Positions 34,734 through 42,665 of a DNA stretch of 64,000 nt are shown piece after piece. The stretch is taken from contig NZ_BOMH01000020.1 in the NCBI RefSeq assembly GCF_016862095.1, positions 62,001-126,000 of the forward strand. Reading direction: 5' to 3'. Numbering within the stretch: position 1 is the stretch's first letter; every line of letters starts with the position of its first letter. This DNA comes from Actinoplanes cyaneus. GTDB lineage: Bacteria; Actinomycetota; Actinomycetes; Mycobacteriales; Micromonosporaceae. Below the pieces are notes generated by a model, which did not search any database, was not told the DNA's origin, and saw only the letters and a program-made list of their open reading frames with translations. Position numbers and translations under genes: made by a program.

Positions 34734-37600
34734 CGGTCCTCCCCCAGACGCAGGCGGGACGCCGGCAGACGACGGGTCGCGGCCACCGCGGTGAAAGCGC
34801 TGACCGCGAGAGCGACCAGGACCAGCAGCGCCGCGCTGCCGACCGTGCGGCCCCACAGGACCTGCAGGATCGCGTCCGGCACCGGTCGCCGGGCCGACGG
34901 AGTGAGCACCAGCAGCGGCGCCATCGCGGCCGCGACCAGCAGCCCGACGCCGAGACCGGCGAGCGCGCCGAGCCCGGCCAGCAGCGCCTGCTCGACGATC
35001 ATCGAGCGGGCGAGGAGCCGCGGGCCGGCGCCGAGCGTGTTCAGGACGGCGAGTTCGACCGCGCGGTGGCGGGCGGTGGCCCGGGCGTCGGCGGCGATGC
35101 CGGCCGCGGCCAGCAGCATCGCCCCGAGGGCGGCGCCGAACAGCGCGACCCGGGCCGCGTCGCCGAACGGGTCACCGCCCCGGGCCAGCTCCCGCTGGTC
35201 GAAGACCTGCAGGCCGCTGAGCCCGGAGACGTCAGGGGTCCCGCTGATCCACCATTCGCCGGTGGCGTGGGAGATGCCGTACCCCTGGAAGAGCCTGGCG
35301 TCCAGAGCGGCCCGGTCGGCCAGGATCGCCGCGTCCGCTGTGGTGCCGGGCACCCGGTCGATCGTGGCGACCACCCGCACCGGCACCGACGCGCCGCCGA
35401 CCAGCAGCTGGGTGAAGTCACCGAGTGCCTCCCGGGTCGCCGGCGTGATGGCGATCGGCACCGGGACCCGTTCCTTCTCCTGCTCCTGCACGATCGAGAC
35501 GCTGCCCTCCACCGGGAAGACCGGGCCGGGCGACGGGTACTGAGCGGCTGTCTGCCACTTGCCCTCCTGGCCGCTGACCTGCCAATCCACGGTGGTGCCG
35601 CCGGTCGCCTCGACCCGGAACCCGAGCAGGCCCGGCCGGCTCGCGCTGATCGTCAGCGGCGCGCCGCGGTCGCTGGCCCCCAGGTCGACGTGGTTCCCGT
35701 CGGCGAAGATCGCGGTGGTGCGGGCCGGCCCGGACGTGGTGATCCGGCCCGGTCGCAGCGCCGGCGTCACTCCCGGCCCGCCGGCCGCGGCGAGCTTCGC
35801 GAGCAGGTCGGAGGCCGGTCCGCCGGTGGTGTCCGCACGGGACTGGACCACGCCGCCGGCCGCGGCGGCGTCGATCGCGACCAGTTCGGCCGGGTCCTTC
35901 CCGGCGGTCAGCGTGACCGAGTCACGCCACGCCGGGACGACCGCGCGCACCCCGGGCAGCTTCGCGAGCTCCTCGGCGCGGCCGGCCGGCGCGACCCCGG
36001 ATCCCTCGGCCAGGCGCAGGTCCGCGCCGGTGGTCTGCAACGCCTGGTCGGCGCGGGACTGGCCGGCGGTCGCGGCCAGGCACCACGAGACGGTGGCAGC
36101 GGCGACCGCGAGGGCGAGCATGACCATCGGGCCGGCGTGTGCGCGGCGACCGGCCTGCCAGGTGCCGAGCAGCGAGGCGCGGGCCCGGCCGCGGTTCAGG
36201 CGGGCGGCGGCGAGCCTGGCGACCGGCGGCAGCAGCCGGATCGCGAGGACCGCGCCGGTGAGCACGCCCAGGGTCGGCGCGGCGGCGAGCAGTGGGTCGA
36301 TGCCCAGGCCGCCCGCGCCGGTCGGCGCCGAGTACTGCCGCAGTTGCAGCCAGCCGAGCGCGGCCAGCGCGACCACCGCCAGGTCCAGGCCGGCGCGGCG
36401 CAGGATGGGCAGCCGCTTGCGGCTCGAGGTCTCCGCGACGTAGGTGCCGCCGCGACGGGTCGCCGGGGCGGTCAGCGCGAGCACGCCACCGACCGCGATC
36501 AGGGCCGCGACCAGCCACACCCCGCCGTCGAGACGCACCTCGGGATAGCGCAGGCGCAGCAGCGCGACGGCCAGCGGCGGGCCGATCAGCGTGGCCGGCA
36601 GCACCAGCGCCAGCCCTTCGGCGGCGGCCAGCCCGGTGAGCTGACGCCGGGACGCGCCGCGGGCCCGCAGCAGCGCCGTCTCGCCCCGGCGCGACTCGGC
36701 GAGCAGCAGGGCGACCAGCGACAGCGCGTAACCGCCGAGGACCACGACCAGCAGCATCGGCGTGACCAGCGTGGAGCGGCGGACCAGGTCGGCGCGGTCC
36801 AGGCGGCCGGCCAGATCGGGCAGGCCGGTGGTGATCGTCGCCGACGACCCCAGGCCGCTGGACCGCGGCAGGTCCGCTCCGGTCGAGGAGATCATTTCCG
36901 CGGTACGGCGGATGGAGTCCAGCGTCGGCGCGGAAAGGTCCGGCTCGGCCACCCAGCCACCGGACGCGCCGGTGAAGAAGCCGGCCTCGGAGCTGACGAT
37001 CGGGCCGTAGGTCGACGTCTGAGGCAGATGTCCCCCGGCGACGTCCGGGGTGAGCAGCCAGTACGGGTCGCCGGCGTCCCGCGGGCGCCACACGGCGCCG
37101 ACCTTGCGGGTGACCAGCTTGCCGGTGCGCCGGTCCTCCAGGCGCAACGTCTTGCCACTGGTCACGCCGAGCGCCGCGGCGGCCGGCTGGGCCAGCGCCA
37201 GCTCGGTGCCGGTCGGCCAGGCGCCGGAGACCAGGTCGGCGTGCTCGCGCAGGTCGTCGAGGCGGACCAGCGAGGCGTAGACGACCCCTGACGTGTCCGG
37301 GACGGCGCTGCCGGCGGCGCCCTTGACGGCCCAGCCGGAGCCGTACCGCGCGGCGCTGACCTGCGCGCCGGCGTAGGCGTCACGGACGGCCCGGTCGTGG
37401 GCCTGCGGGTCGGCGCCGCGCACCAGCACGGATCGCTCGTCCGGGCCGGCGGCGGCGATCGCGGCGCGCACGCCCGCACCGGCCGAAGCGGTGGCGTACG
37501 CGGTCAGCCCTGTGAGAAGGAGCGTCGCGGCGATCATGACCGCGGCCGCCGCGGCGAGCAGTCCCCGGGCTGCCGCCGCACGCCGGAGGATCAGCGCCAT
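34730..37600 (-). CDS. FtsX-like ABC permease (first permease of operon)
   Basis: A 956-residue permease starting MALILRRAAAARGLL, with the same duplicated design as its neighbour: one N-terminal segment (about 13-33), an external domain, a central membrane block (about 280-520), a second external domain (about 530-770) and a C-terminal FtsX block ending KLRLGEDR-like (ASRLRLGEDR). Alanine, arginine and glycine content is very high. It is first in the operon, so the promoter should lie in 37601-37740. Whether the complex exports, imports or signals is unknown; no cognate sensor kinase is nearby. Confidence 0.87.
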   Translation of the reverse strand: MALILRRAAAARGLLAAAAAVMIAATLLLTGLTAYATASAGAGVRAAIAAAGPDERSVLVRGADPQAHDRAVRDAYAGAQVSAARYGSGWAVKGAAGSAVPDTSGVVYASLVRLDDLREHADLVSGAWPTGTELALAQPAAAALGVTSGKTLRLEDRRTGKLVTRKVGAVWRPRDAGDPYWLLTPDVAGGHLPQTSTYGPIVSSEAGFFTGASGGWVAEPDLSAPTLDSIRRTAEMISSTGADLPRSSGLGSSATITTGLPDLAGRLDRADLVRRSTLVTPMLLVVVLGGYALSLVALLLAESRRGETALLRARGASRRQLTGLAAAEGLALVLPATLIGPPLAVALLRLRYPEVRLDGGVWLVAALIAVGGVLALTAPATRRGGTYVAETSSRKRLPILRRAGLDLAVVALAALGWLQLRQYSAPTGAGGLGIDPLLAAAPTLGVLTGAVLAIRLLPPVARLAAARLNRGRARASLLGTWQAGRRAHAGPMVMLALAVAAATVSWCLAATAGQSRADQALQTTGADLRLAEGSGVAPAGRAEELAKLPGVRAVVPAWRDSVTLTAGKDPAELVAIDAAAAGGVVQSRADTTGGPASDLLAKLAAAGGPGVTPALRPGRITTSGPARTTAIFADGNHVDLGASDRGAPLTISASRPGLLGFRVEATGGTTVDWQVSGQEGKWQTAAQYPSPGPVFPVEGSVSIVQEQEKERVPVPIAITPATREALGDFTQLLVGGASVPVRVVATIDRVPGTTADAAILADRAALDARLFQGYGISHATGEWWISGTPDVSGLSGLQVFDQRELARGGDPFGDAARVALFGAALGAMLLAAAGIAADARATARHRAVELAVLNTLGAGPRLLARSMIVEQALLAGLGALAGLGVGLLVAAAMAPLLVLTPSARRPVPDAILQVLWGRTVGSAALLVLVALAVSAFTAVAATRRLPASRLRLGEDR

Positions 37601-37747
37601 CGGCGCCCCGCTTCGAGCATGCGGCGGATCTTGCCAGACGGGAACGGTCCGCGAGTGCCCGCACCCGTGAGCCGTTCCGTTCCTCCCGGTTCGCGCTGTT
37701 CGACTCCCCGGCTCCGCCCGCAGCCGGCCATGCGCCGGGCTCACGGT

Positions 37748-37808
37748 TCCCGGCTGGTTCTCATGGGCGTTATTCGTGCCTCATAACGCCCATGAGAACC
37801 AGCCGGGA
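37748..37808. repeat. Long-hairpin repeat family, copy C
   Basis: Perfect 26-bp arms (37748-37773 and 37783-37808) with the core CTGGTTCTCATGGGCGTTAT, and the 9-base loop TCGTGCCTC. This is the longest uninterrupted member of the family. Confidence 0.92.
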
Positions 37809-37907
37809 GAGCGGGCGCGGCGCCTCCGTGACCACCCGCTTCGTCGCGTGGGGTTTGCGCTCCGACCGCGGCCGCCACAGCGCCTGAACAGCTGAAACCC
37901 GTGCCGG

Positions 37908-38056
37908 TTTTCTGCTCTGACCGTGCCCACCCGCGGACGCCGCCCTTGCGGGTTGAGCGTTCTGGGCCGGCCACGGCCCTGCTCGGCCCGCAAGGGTCCC
38001 CGCGGGAGCGACGATCCGGACCACAGCGGAGATCGGCAAGGAATGTCTTGATCTGG
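37908..38056 (+). repeat. 149-bp structured element, copy 1
   Basis: Aligned end to end with copies at 48429-48577 (same strand) and 45923-46072 (opposite strand). It begins TTTTCTGCTCTGACCGTGCC and ends TTGATCTGG. The internal stem is GGGTTGAGC (37950-37958) with GCTCGGCCC (37981-37989), enclosing GGGCCG/CGGCCC. Confidence 0.85.
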
Positions 38057-38062
38057 AGTTTT

Positions 38063-39961
38063 CTAGGGCTTGCTACGGGGGCTGTCCGGGGCCAGGGTGT
38101 CGATGAACTCGTGCGGGTCGTGGATCTCGACGTTGCGGCGGGCCGCGTTCGCCTCGGCCTTGAGCTGCGTGGTCACCTGGGCGGTGTGGGCGCCGGGGAT
38201 CGCGGCGACCGTGTAGTAGGCCTTCTCGGCGAGGGTGTAGGCGGCGCGGTACTCGTGCGCCGCGAACGCCTTGGCGGCGAGGCCGAGCAGGGCGTCCGCC
38301 ACCTTGAGCGACGTGCGGCCCTTGCCGGCCGGGACGGTCGCGGCCACCCGGTTCGCCGCCTCCCAGTACGCGGCGGTCAGGAAGCGGTCGCTGTTGTCCC
38401 TGTCGAACTGGCTGAAGTCCCAGTTCACGTCGATGTAGCTCATCATCGTGTTGCTCTCGTCGCCGGCGTTGGCGAACAGGAAGTCGCCGGTCGGCTCGTA
38501 GGCGACGCCGGTCGCGCTGTCGTACCCGTCGTGCGGATGCGACATGCCCAGGTGGTGGCCGACCTCGTGGATCTGCGTGGTGGTCAGACCGTATCCGCTG
38601 GTCACGACCTCGGGCGAGATGAAGCAGAAGACGTAGGTCTGGTCACCGGTCTCGTAGTTGTCGTCGGCGTAGCCGAGCGCCGGCACGCCGATGCCCGGCC
38701 CGACCGCGTAGTTGAAGACCGGCACCTCGTAGTCCGGCCTGCCGTCGAGCACGCCGTCCAGGTGGTCGCGGGTGTACAGGTAGAGGTTGGCGAAGGCCGG
38801 GTAGCCGGTCTCCGGGTAGCAGGACTCGCCGTTCAGCTCGGCGAGGTAACAGGCCTGGTTCTCGGCGGTGTAGGGCAGGTCCTGCTGGTCCTCGCTGAGC
38901 CGGTTGCGCCAGCGCAGCTCGGAGAGCTCCTCGGTGACCAGCGCCGGTTTGAGGTACTGCGCCGAGGCGTCGACGCCGGCCCAGCCCTCGTAGGTGTTGC
39001 TGTCCACGTTGATGCTCTTCGGCAGGCCCGCCCCGGGCAGCTCCACCGGGTAGAGCGGGGACGTGGTCATCAGCAGGTTCAGCGCCACGTAGCGGGTGAT
39101 CCTGGAGAGGTCGCCGGCGAGCTGGGCCGGGTCACGGTAGCCGTTCCTCGCGTACTCCCAGATCGGTGGCATCCGGTAGTCGGGGACATCGTCGCCGTCC
39201 ACGTCGGCGTTGTCCACGTCGTAGTTCGACGTCCAGGACTCGGGGCCGGCCGACAGGTCGTGGAACCAGACCCGCCGCGTCGTGCCGAGGCCGGTCTCCT
39301 CGTCGTCGGCGGTCGTCCCGCCCCACGCGATCATCTTCCGGCTGTCGCGGTTCTTGCCGAAGTCGTAGCCGGTGTCCGGGTCCGGCTCACCGGTCTTGGT
39401 GTAGACGTGGAACTTGAAGTCCGACCGCCCGAACCAGTTGATGAAGTAGATCGTGTTCCGGCGGGTGTCCACGCCGGCCGGCGGGTGCAGGGCCAGCCAC
39501 TTCTCCACGCTCGGCGCGTCGATGTAGTTGTTGGACGTGACGTCCAGGACGTTGTTCGCCTGGTCGTTGTAGGCCTGCTGGTACGCCGTCAGCGGGGCCG
39601 GCGTGGCCAGCTTGCCGAGCTGGGTGAAGAACGTGTCCTGGTACGACCTGCTCGGGTAGTTGAGGCGGTAGTCGTAGGTGTAGGTGATGCCCAGCTTCTC
39701 GGTCACGCCGTAGAGAAGCCGGGAACGGACGACCGGCTCGTACGTCCGGGCCAGCCCGGAGAGGAACGTGCTCTTGTTCGCCTGCGCCGGCGTGTAGCCG
39801 ACGAAGACCACGTTGACCGGCACCTTCTCGATCAGGCGGGGCTGACCGCCGGGATCCAGGTGAGCGAGACGCGGGGCGGCCACGGCCGCGCCGGCGGGTC
39901 CCGCCGACGCTGTCACCAGGGCCACGACGAGCGCCGCCAGGAAAGGGGTTCGCCATCTCAT
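38063..39961 (-). CDS. Secreted metzincin-type zinc metalloprotease
   Basis: A 632-residue secreted protein with a Sec signal peptide (about 1-28). The zinc site is HEVGHHLGMSHPHD (about 478-491), the HExxHxxGxxH form of metzincins, followed about 40 residues later by MMSYID, a plausible Met-turn. The long N-terminal part (about 30-470) has no domain I recognise, and the C-terminal 100 residues are helical. The substrate is unknown. It is probably a degradative exoenzyme like the polysaccharide-degrading enzymes elsewhere in the window. Monocistronic, with about 390 bp of non-coding DNA upstream. Confidence 0.82.
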   Translation of the reverse strand: MRWRTPFLAALVVALVTASAGPAGAAVAAPRLAHLDPGGQPRLIEKVPVNVVFVGYTPAQANKSTFLSGLARTYEPVVRSRLLYGVTEKLGITYTYDYRLNYPSRSYQDTFFTQLGKLATPAPLTAYQQAYNDQANNVLDVTSNNYIDAPSVEKWLALHPPAGVDTRRNTIYFINWFGRSDFKFHVYTKTGEPDPDTGYDFGKNRDSRKMIAWGGTTADDEETGLGTTRRVWFHDLSAGPESWTSNYDVDNADVDGDDVPDYRMPPIWEYARNGYRDPAQLAGDLSRITRYVALNLLMTTSPLYPVELPGAGLPKSINVDSNTYEGWAGVDASAQYLKPALVTEELSELRWRNRLSEDQQDLPYTAENQACYLAELNGESCYPETGYPAFANLYLYTRDHLDGVLDGRPDYEVPVFNYAVGPGIGVPALGYADDNYETGDQTYVFCFISPEVVTSGYGLTTTQIHEVGHHLGMSHPHDGYDSATGVAYEPTGDFLFANAGDESNTMMSYIDVNWDFSQFDRDNSDRFLTAAYWEAANRVAATVPAGKGRTSLKVADALLGLAAKAFAAHEYRAAYTLAEKAYYTVAAIPGAHTAQVTTQLKAEANAARRNVEIHDPHEFIDTLAPDSPRSKP

Positions 39962-40351
39962 ATGGACACGTTGTCATCCACAAGTGTCGATGGGAAGTGC
40001 CTGGCCCAGGCGCTGCCGCACGCGCCGCGCCGCCACCCCGGAAAGCGGCGACGGGTCCGGTCAGCGCGGTCACGGTCCGGGAGCTGCCGTTCTGGGCACG
40101 GCATCCGCTGCCGGCGCGTCGGCTCCGGTCTGGGAGCGCCGTCCGGCCGGGTCGGCGAAAGGGGCCAATAGCCGATCGTCCGTTCGGACAGAATTGCACA
40201 GAAAAGGTTCGGTATTCCCGGAATAGGTCGTACGAAACCCCGCGGCACAATTGATCACTTGTCGGCCGGCAGGCCCTTCGGGAACAGAGATCGGAAACGG
40301 CCGAGGGCCGCATCCTCGACGGATGCGGCCCTCGGCCGGGAACGACCTGCG
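39962..40351. other. Non-coding region between metzincin and small secreted protein genes
   Basis: 390 bp: the metzincin promoter region on the left, a moderately AT-rich patch with the dyad TATTCCCGGAATA (40213-40225), and the terminator hairpin of the small secreted protein gene at 40298-40338. No gene is evident. Confidence 0.5.
40298..40338 (-). terminator. Terminator of the His-rich secreted protein gene
   Basis: A perfect 18-bp stem (40298-40315 with 40321-40338) and a 5-base loop lie 13 bp beyond the stop codon on the minus strand. No T-run is present. Confidence 0.75.
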
Positions 40352-40750
40352 TCAGTTCTTCTTCCACGGGCCGTGCGGGCCGTGGTCGTGACCGTGGTCG
40401 TGGTCGTGGGGCCCACCGTGCGGGCCGTCGTGGAAGTCGGGACCGCCCCAGCCGTAGTAGACCTTGAGCACGTAACCCCGGCGGAAGCGCTCCCGCACCG
40501 GGATGCAGTCGTGGTCGACCCACTGGCGGCGGAACTCGCCACGCCGGCCGTCGCTGTGGCAGGCGCCCGGGCTGCGGTAGAAGCCGAGGACGCGGGAACG
40601 CATCTTGGCCTTCGCGACGGCCGGCGCCTTCGGCTCGGCCTGCGGCGCCGCGGGCGCGGCGGACGAGGCGGCGGCCGGGCCGGCGCTGACGATCAAGCCG
40701 GCGGCGACGGCCAGGCCGGACATCGCGACACCGCGCATCACCTTGTTCAT
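40352..40750 (-). CDS. Small secreted His-rich protein of unknown function
   Basis: A 132-residue protein. The signal peptide (about 1-29) is followed by an Ala/Pro linker, then a compact segment with two cysteines (GACHSD and DHDCIPV) that could form a disulfide, and a tail with eight histidines in 25 residues alternating with Asp and Gly (FHDGPHGGPHDHDHGHDH). The tail looks like a metal-binding (zinc, nickel or copper) segment. No family was recognised. Start chosen at ATG 40750, which gives a normal signal peptide; earlier in-frame starts would precede it with polar sequence. Confidence 0.75.
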   Translation of the reverse strand: MNKVMRGVAMSGLAVAAGLIVSAGPAAASSAAPAAPQAEPKAPAVAKAKMRSRVLGFYRSPGACHSDGRRGEFRRQWVDHDCIPVRERFRRGYVLKVYYGWGGPDFHDGPHGGPHDHDHGHDHGPHGPWKKN

Positions 40751-41011
40751 AGGGATCACCATTTCGTTCAGAAAGGTAATTTCGGACAAACTGATCATAG
40801 GAGACATGTGGCTTTCGGCTTGGCGACACACGTCCACGATCAGGTGATCCCCGCGTGCAATTCGATCTTCGACGAATCTTGATCAATAGGAGCTTTTCGC
40901 AGCTCATTCCGCATTCACCGAACTACCACCCGGGCAACGGACAGCGGGTCCGCAGACAACGGTGGCCCGGTGCCGACAGCGCACCGGGCCACCCGAGGTG
41001 GTGACGAGAGG

Positions 41012-42346
41012 TCAGACCGCGATCGTCCGGCGAGCGCCCGGCCGCAGGTAGACGACCCAGGTGACGATCACGCAGAGGGCGTAGAACCCGATGAAGCCCA
41101 GGTACGCCGCGTCAGCGTCCTTGTAGGTCAGGAACGACTGCCGGAACGCCAGGTTCACCAGCACCCCGCCGACCCCGCCGATCGCGCCGGCGACCCCGAT
41201 CACAGCCCCCGAGATTCGCCGTGATTGGTGGTCGTCGTCCGCGTACTTGGCCTTGAAGATCGCCGGGATCATCTTGTACGTCGAGCCGTTGCCGACCCCG
41301 GAGAGCACGAAGAGCGAGATGAAGCCGACCAGGTAGAGCGGCAGGGAACGCTGCTGTGCCGCGACCAGGACGACGGTGGTGGCGAGCCCCATCGCGATGA
41401 AGTTGACGAAGGTGACCTTCGCCCCGCCGAGCCGGTCGGCGAGCGCCCCGCCGACGGGCCGGATCAGCGAGCCCAGCAGCGGTCCGAGGAACGTCAGGTA
41501 CGCCGCCTTGATCGGGGTGTCGAACTGGTCGTGGAACTGCACCTGCAGCACCTGCCCGAAGGCGAACCCGAACCCGATGAACGAGCCGAACGTCCCGATG
41601 TAGAGCAGCGACATCACCCAGGTGTGCGACTCCTTGACGGCGTCACGCATGCCCCGCTTCTCGTTGCGGGCCTGGGAGAGGTTGTCCATCCAGATCGCCG
41701 AGCCGATCGTGGCCAGCACGATCAGCGGGATGTAGATCCCCGCCACGATCCCGGGATGGCCGGCGCCGAAGACCGCGAGCACGAACAGGCCGACCAGCTG
41801 CACCGCGGCGACCCCGATGTTGCCGCCGCCCGCGTTGATGCCGAGCGCCCAGCCCTTGTACCGGTTCGGGAAGAACGCGTTGATGTTCGCCATCGACGAG
41901 GCGAAGTTGCCACCGCCGACGCCGGCCAGCGCGCCCAGGATCAGGCACGTGGTGAACGAGACCCCCGGCTCGATCAGGAAGGCCGCCAGCACCGCGGGCA
42001 CCAGGAGCATCGACGCGCTGATGATGGTCCAGTTGCGGCCGCCGAACCGGGCCACCGCGAAGGTGTACGGGATCCGCAGCAGCGCCCCGACCAGCGTCGG
42101 CACGGCGGTCAGCAGGAACTTCTGCGCCGGGTCGAACCCGTACTGCGGGCCGAGGAAGAGCACCATCACCGACCACAGCGACCAGACCGAGAAGCCGATG
42201 TGCTCGGAGAAGATCGAGAAGATCAGGTTGCGCTTGGCGATCTTCGACCCGCCGTTGGCCCAGAACGCCGGGTCTTCGGGGTTCCAGTCGTCGATCCAGT
42301 GGCCTCGTATCGAGGACGCTGCCGGGCGTTCGGCAACAGCGGTCAT
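41012..42346 (-). CDS. narK: Nitrate/nitrite transporter NarK
   Basis: A 444-residue MFS protein of the nitrate-nitrite porter family with 12 hydrophobic segments. The two nitrate signatures are GALAGVGGGNFASSMANINAFFP (about 135-157) and GVGNGSTYKMIPAIF (about 345-359). It imports nitrate or nitrite, or exports nitrite. It is third in the nirB-nirD-narK operon, beginning 1 bp after the nirD stop, which makes nitrite uptake for assimilation the likely role. The N-terminal 35 residues form a cytoplasmic extension (HWIDDWNPEDPAFWA), typical of actinobacterial NarK. Confidence 0.93.
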   Translation of the reverse strand: MTAVAERPAASSIRGHWIDDWNPEDPAFWANGGSKIAKRNLIFSIFSEHIGFSVWSLWSVMVLFLGPQYGFDPAQKFLLTAVPTLVGALLRIPYTFAVARFGGRNWTIISASMLLVPAVLAAFLIEPGVSFTTCLILGALAGVGGGNFASSMANINAFFPNRYKGWALGINAGGGNIGVAAVQLVGLFVLAVFGAGHPGIVAGIYIPLIVLATIGSAIWMDNLSQARNEKRGMRDAVKESHTWVMSLLYIGTFGSFIGFGFAFGQVLQVQFHDQFDTPIKAAYLTFLGPLLGSLIRPVGGALADRLGGAKVTFVNFIAMGLATTVVLVAAQQRSLPLYLVGFISLFVLSGVGNGSTYKMIPAIFKAKYADDDHQSRRISGAVIGVAGAIGGVGGVLVNLAFRQSFLTYKDADAAYLGFIGFYALCVIVTWVVYLRPGARRTIAV

Positions 42347-42347
42347 G

Positions 42348-42665
42348 TCACTCTCCCAAGACGATCTGACCGTCGTCGACCCGGACCGGGTAGACGTCGA
42401 TCGAGGGCTGGCCGGACTGGGAGCACCCGGTGGAGAGGTCCCAGGCAAACAGGTGCAGTGGGCAGACGACCACGGAGTTGTCGATCTGCCCGTCCGCCAG
42501 CGGCCCGCCCTTGTGGGGGCAGACCGCCGAGACCGCGCGCAGGGAGCCGTCGCGCAGGCGGAAGATCGCGATCATGTCGTCCCCGACGGCGTAGGTGCGC
42601 CCTTCGCCGAAAGGGATGTCCGAGAGGGGGCCGAGGATGGTTTTCGCTACTGCTGCGATGGTCAT
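42348..42665 (-). CDS. nirD: Nitrite reductase small subunit NirD (Rieske type)
   Basis: A 105-residue subunit with a Rieske fold. The 2Fe-2S ligands are present: CPHKGGPL gives Cys-x-His and CPLHLFAWD gives Cys-x2-His. It partners NirB in the NADH-dependent assimilatory reduction of nitrite to ammonia. Some NirD proteins have lost these ligands; this one retains all four. The start overlaps the nirB stop by 4 bp, and the stop abuts narK. Confidence 0.93.
   Translation of the reverse strand: MTIAAVAKTILGPLSDIPFGEGRTYAVGDDMIAIFRLRDGSLRAVSAVCPHKGGPLADGQIDNSVVVCPLHLFAWDLSTGCSQSGQPSIDVYPVRVDDGQIVLGE

Larger units (their letters stand above)
37601..38062. other. Intergenic region with hairpin copy C and 149-bp element copy 1
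   Basis: 462 bp without a gene between the FtsX operon start and the metzincin gene's end (both leftward). Hairpin copy C lies at 37748-37808 and the 149-bp element at 37908-38056, ending 6 bp before the metzincin stop codon. Confidence 0.75.

Noticed and set aside
32523..35543. A 1000-codon plus-strand frame opposite the FtsX permease genes
   Set aside because: Low-complexity Gln/Arg/Gly-rich translation, no ribosome site, and complete overlap with well-supported membrane protein genes.
37890..38062. Possible insertion-sequence end or transposase remnant in the 149-bp elements
   Set aside because: No transposase reading frame, no terminal inverted repeats and no clear target duplication were seen; kept as an unexplained structured repeat.
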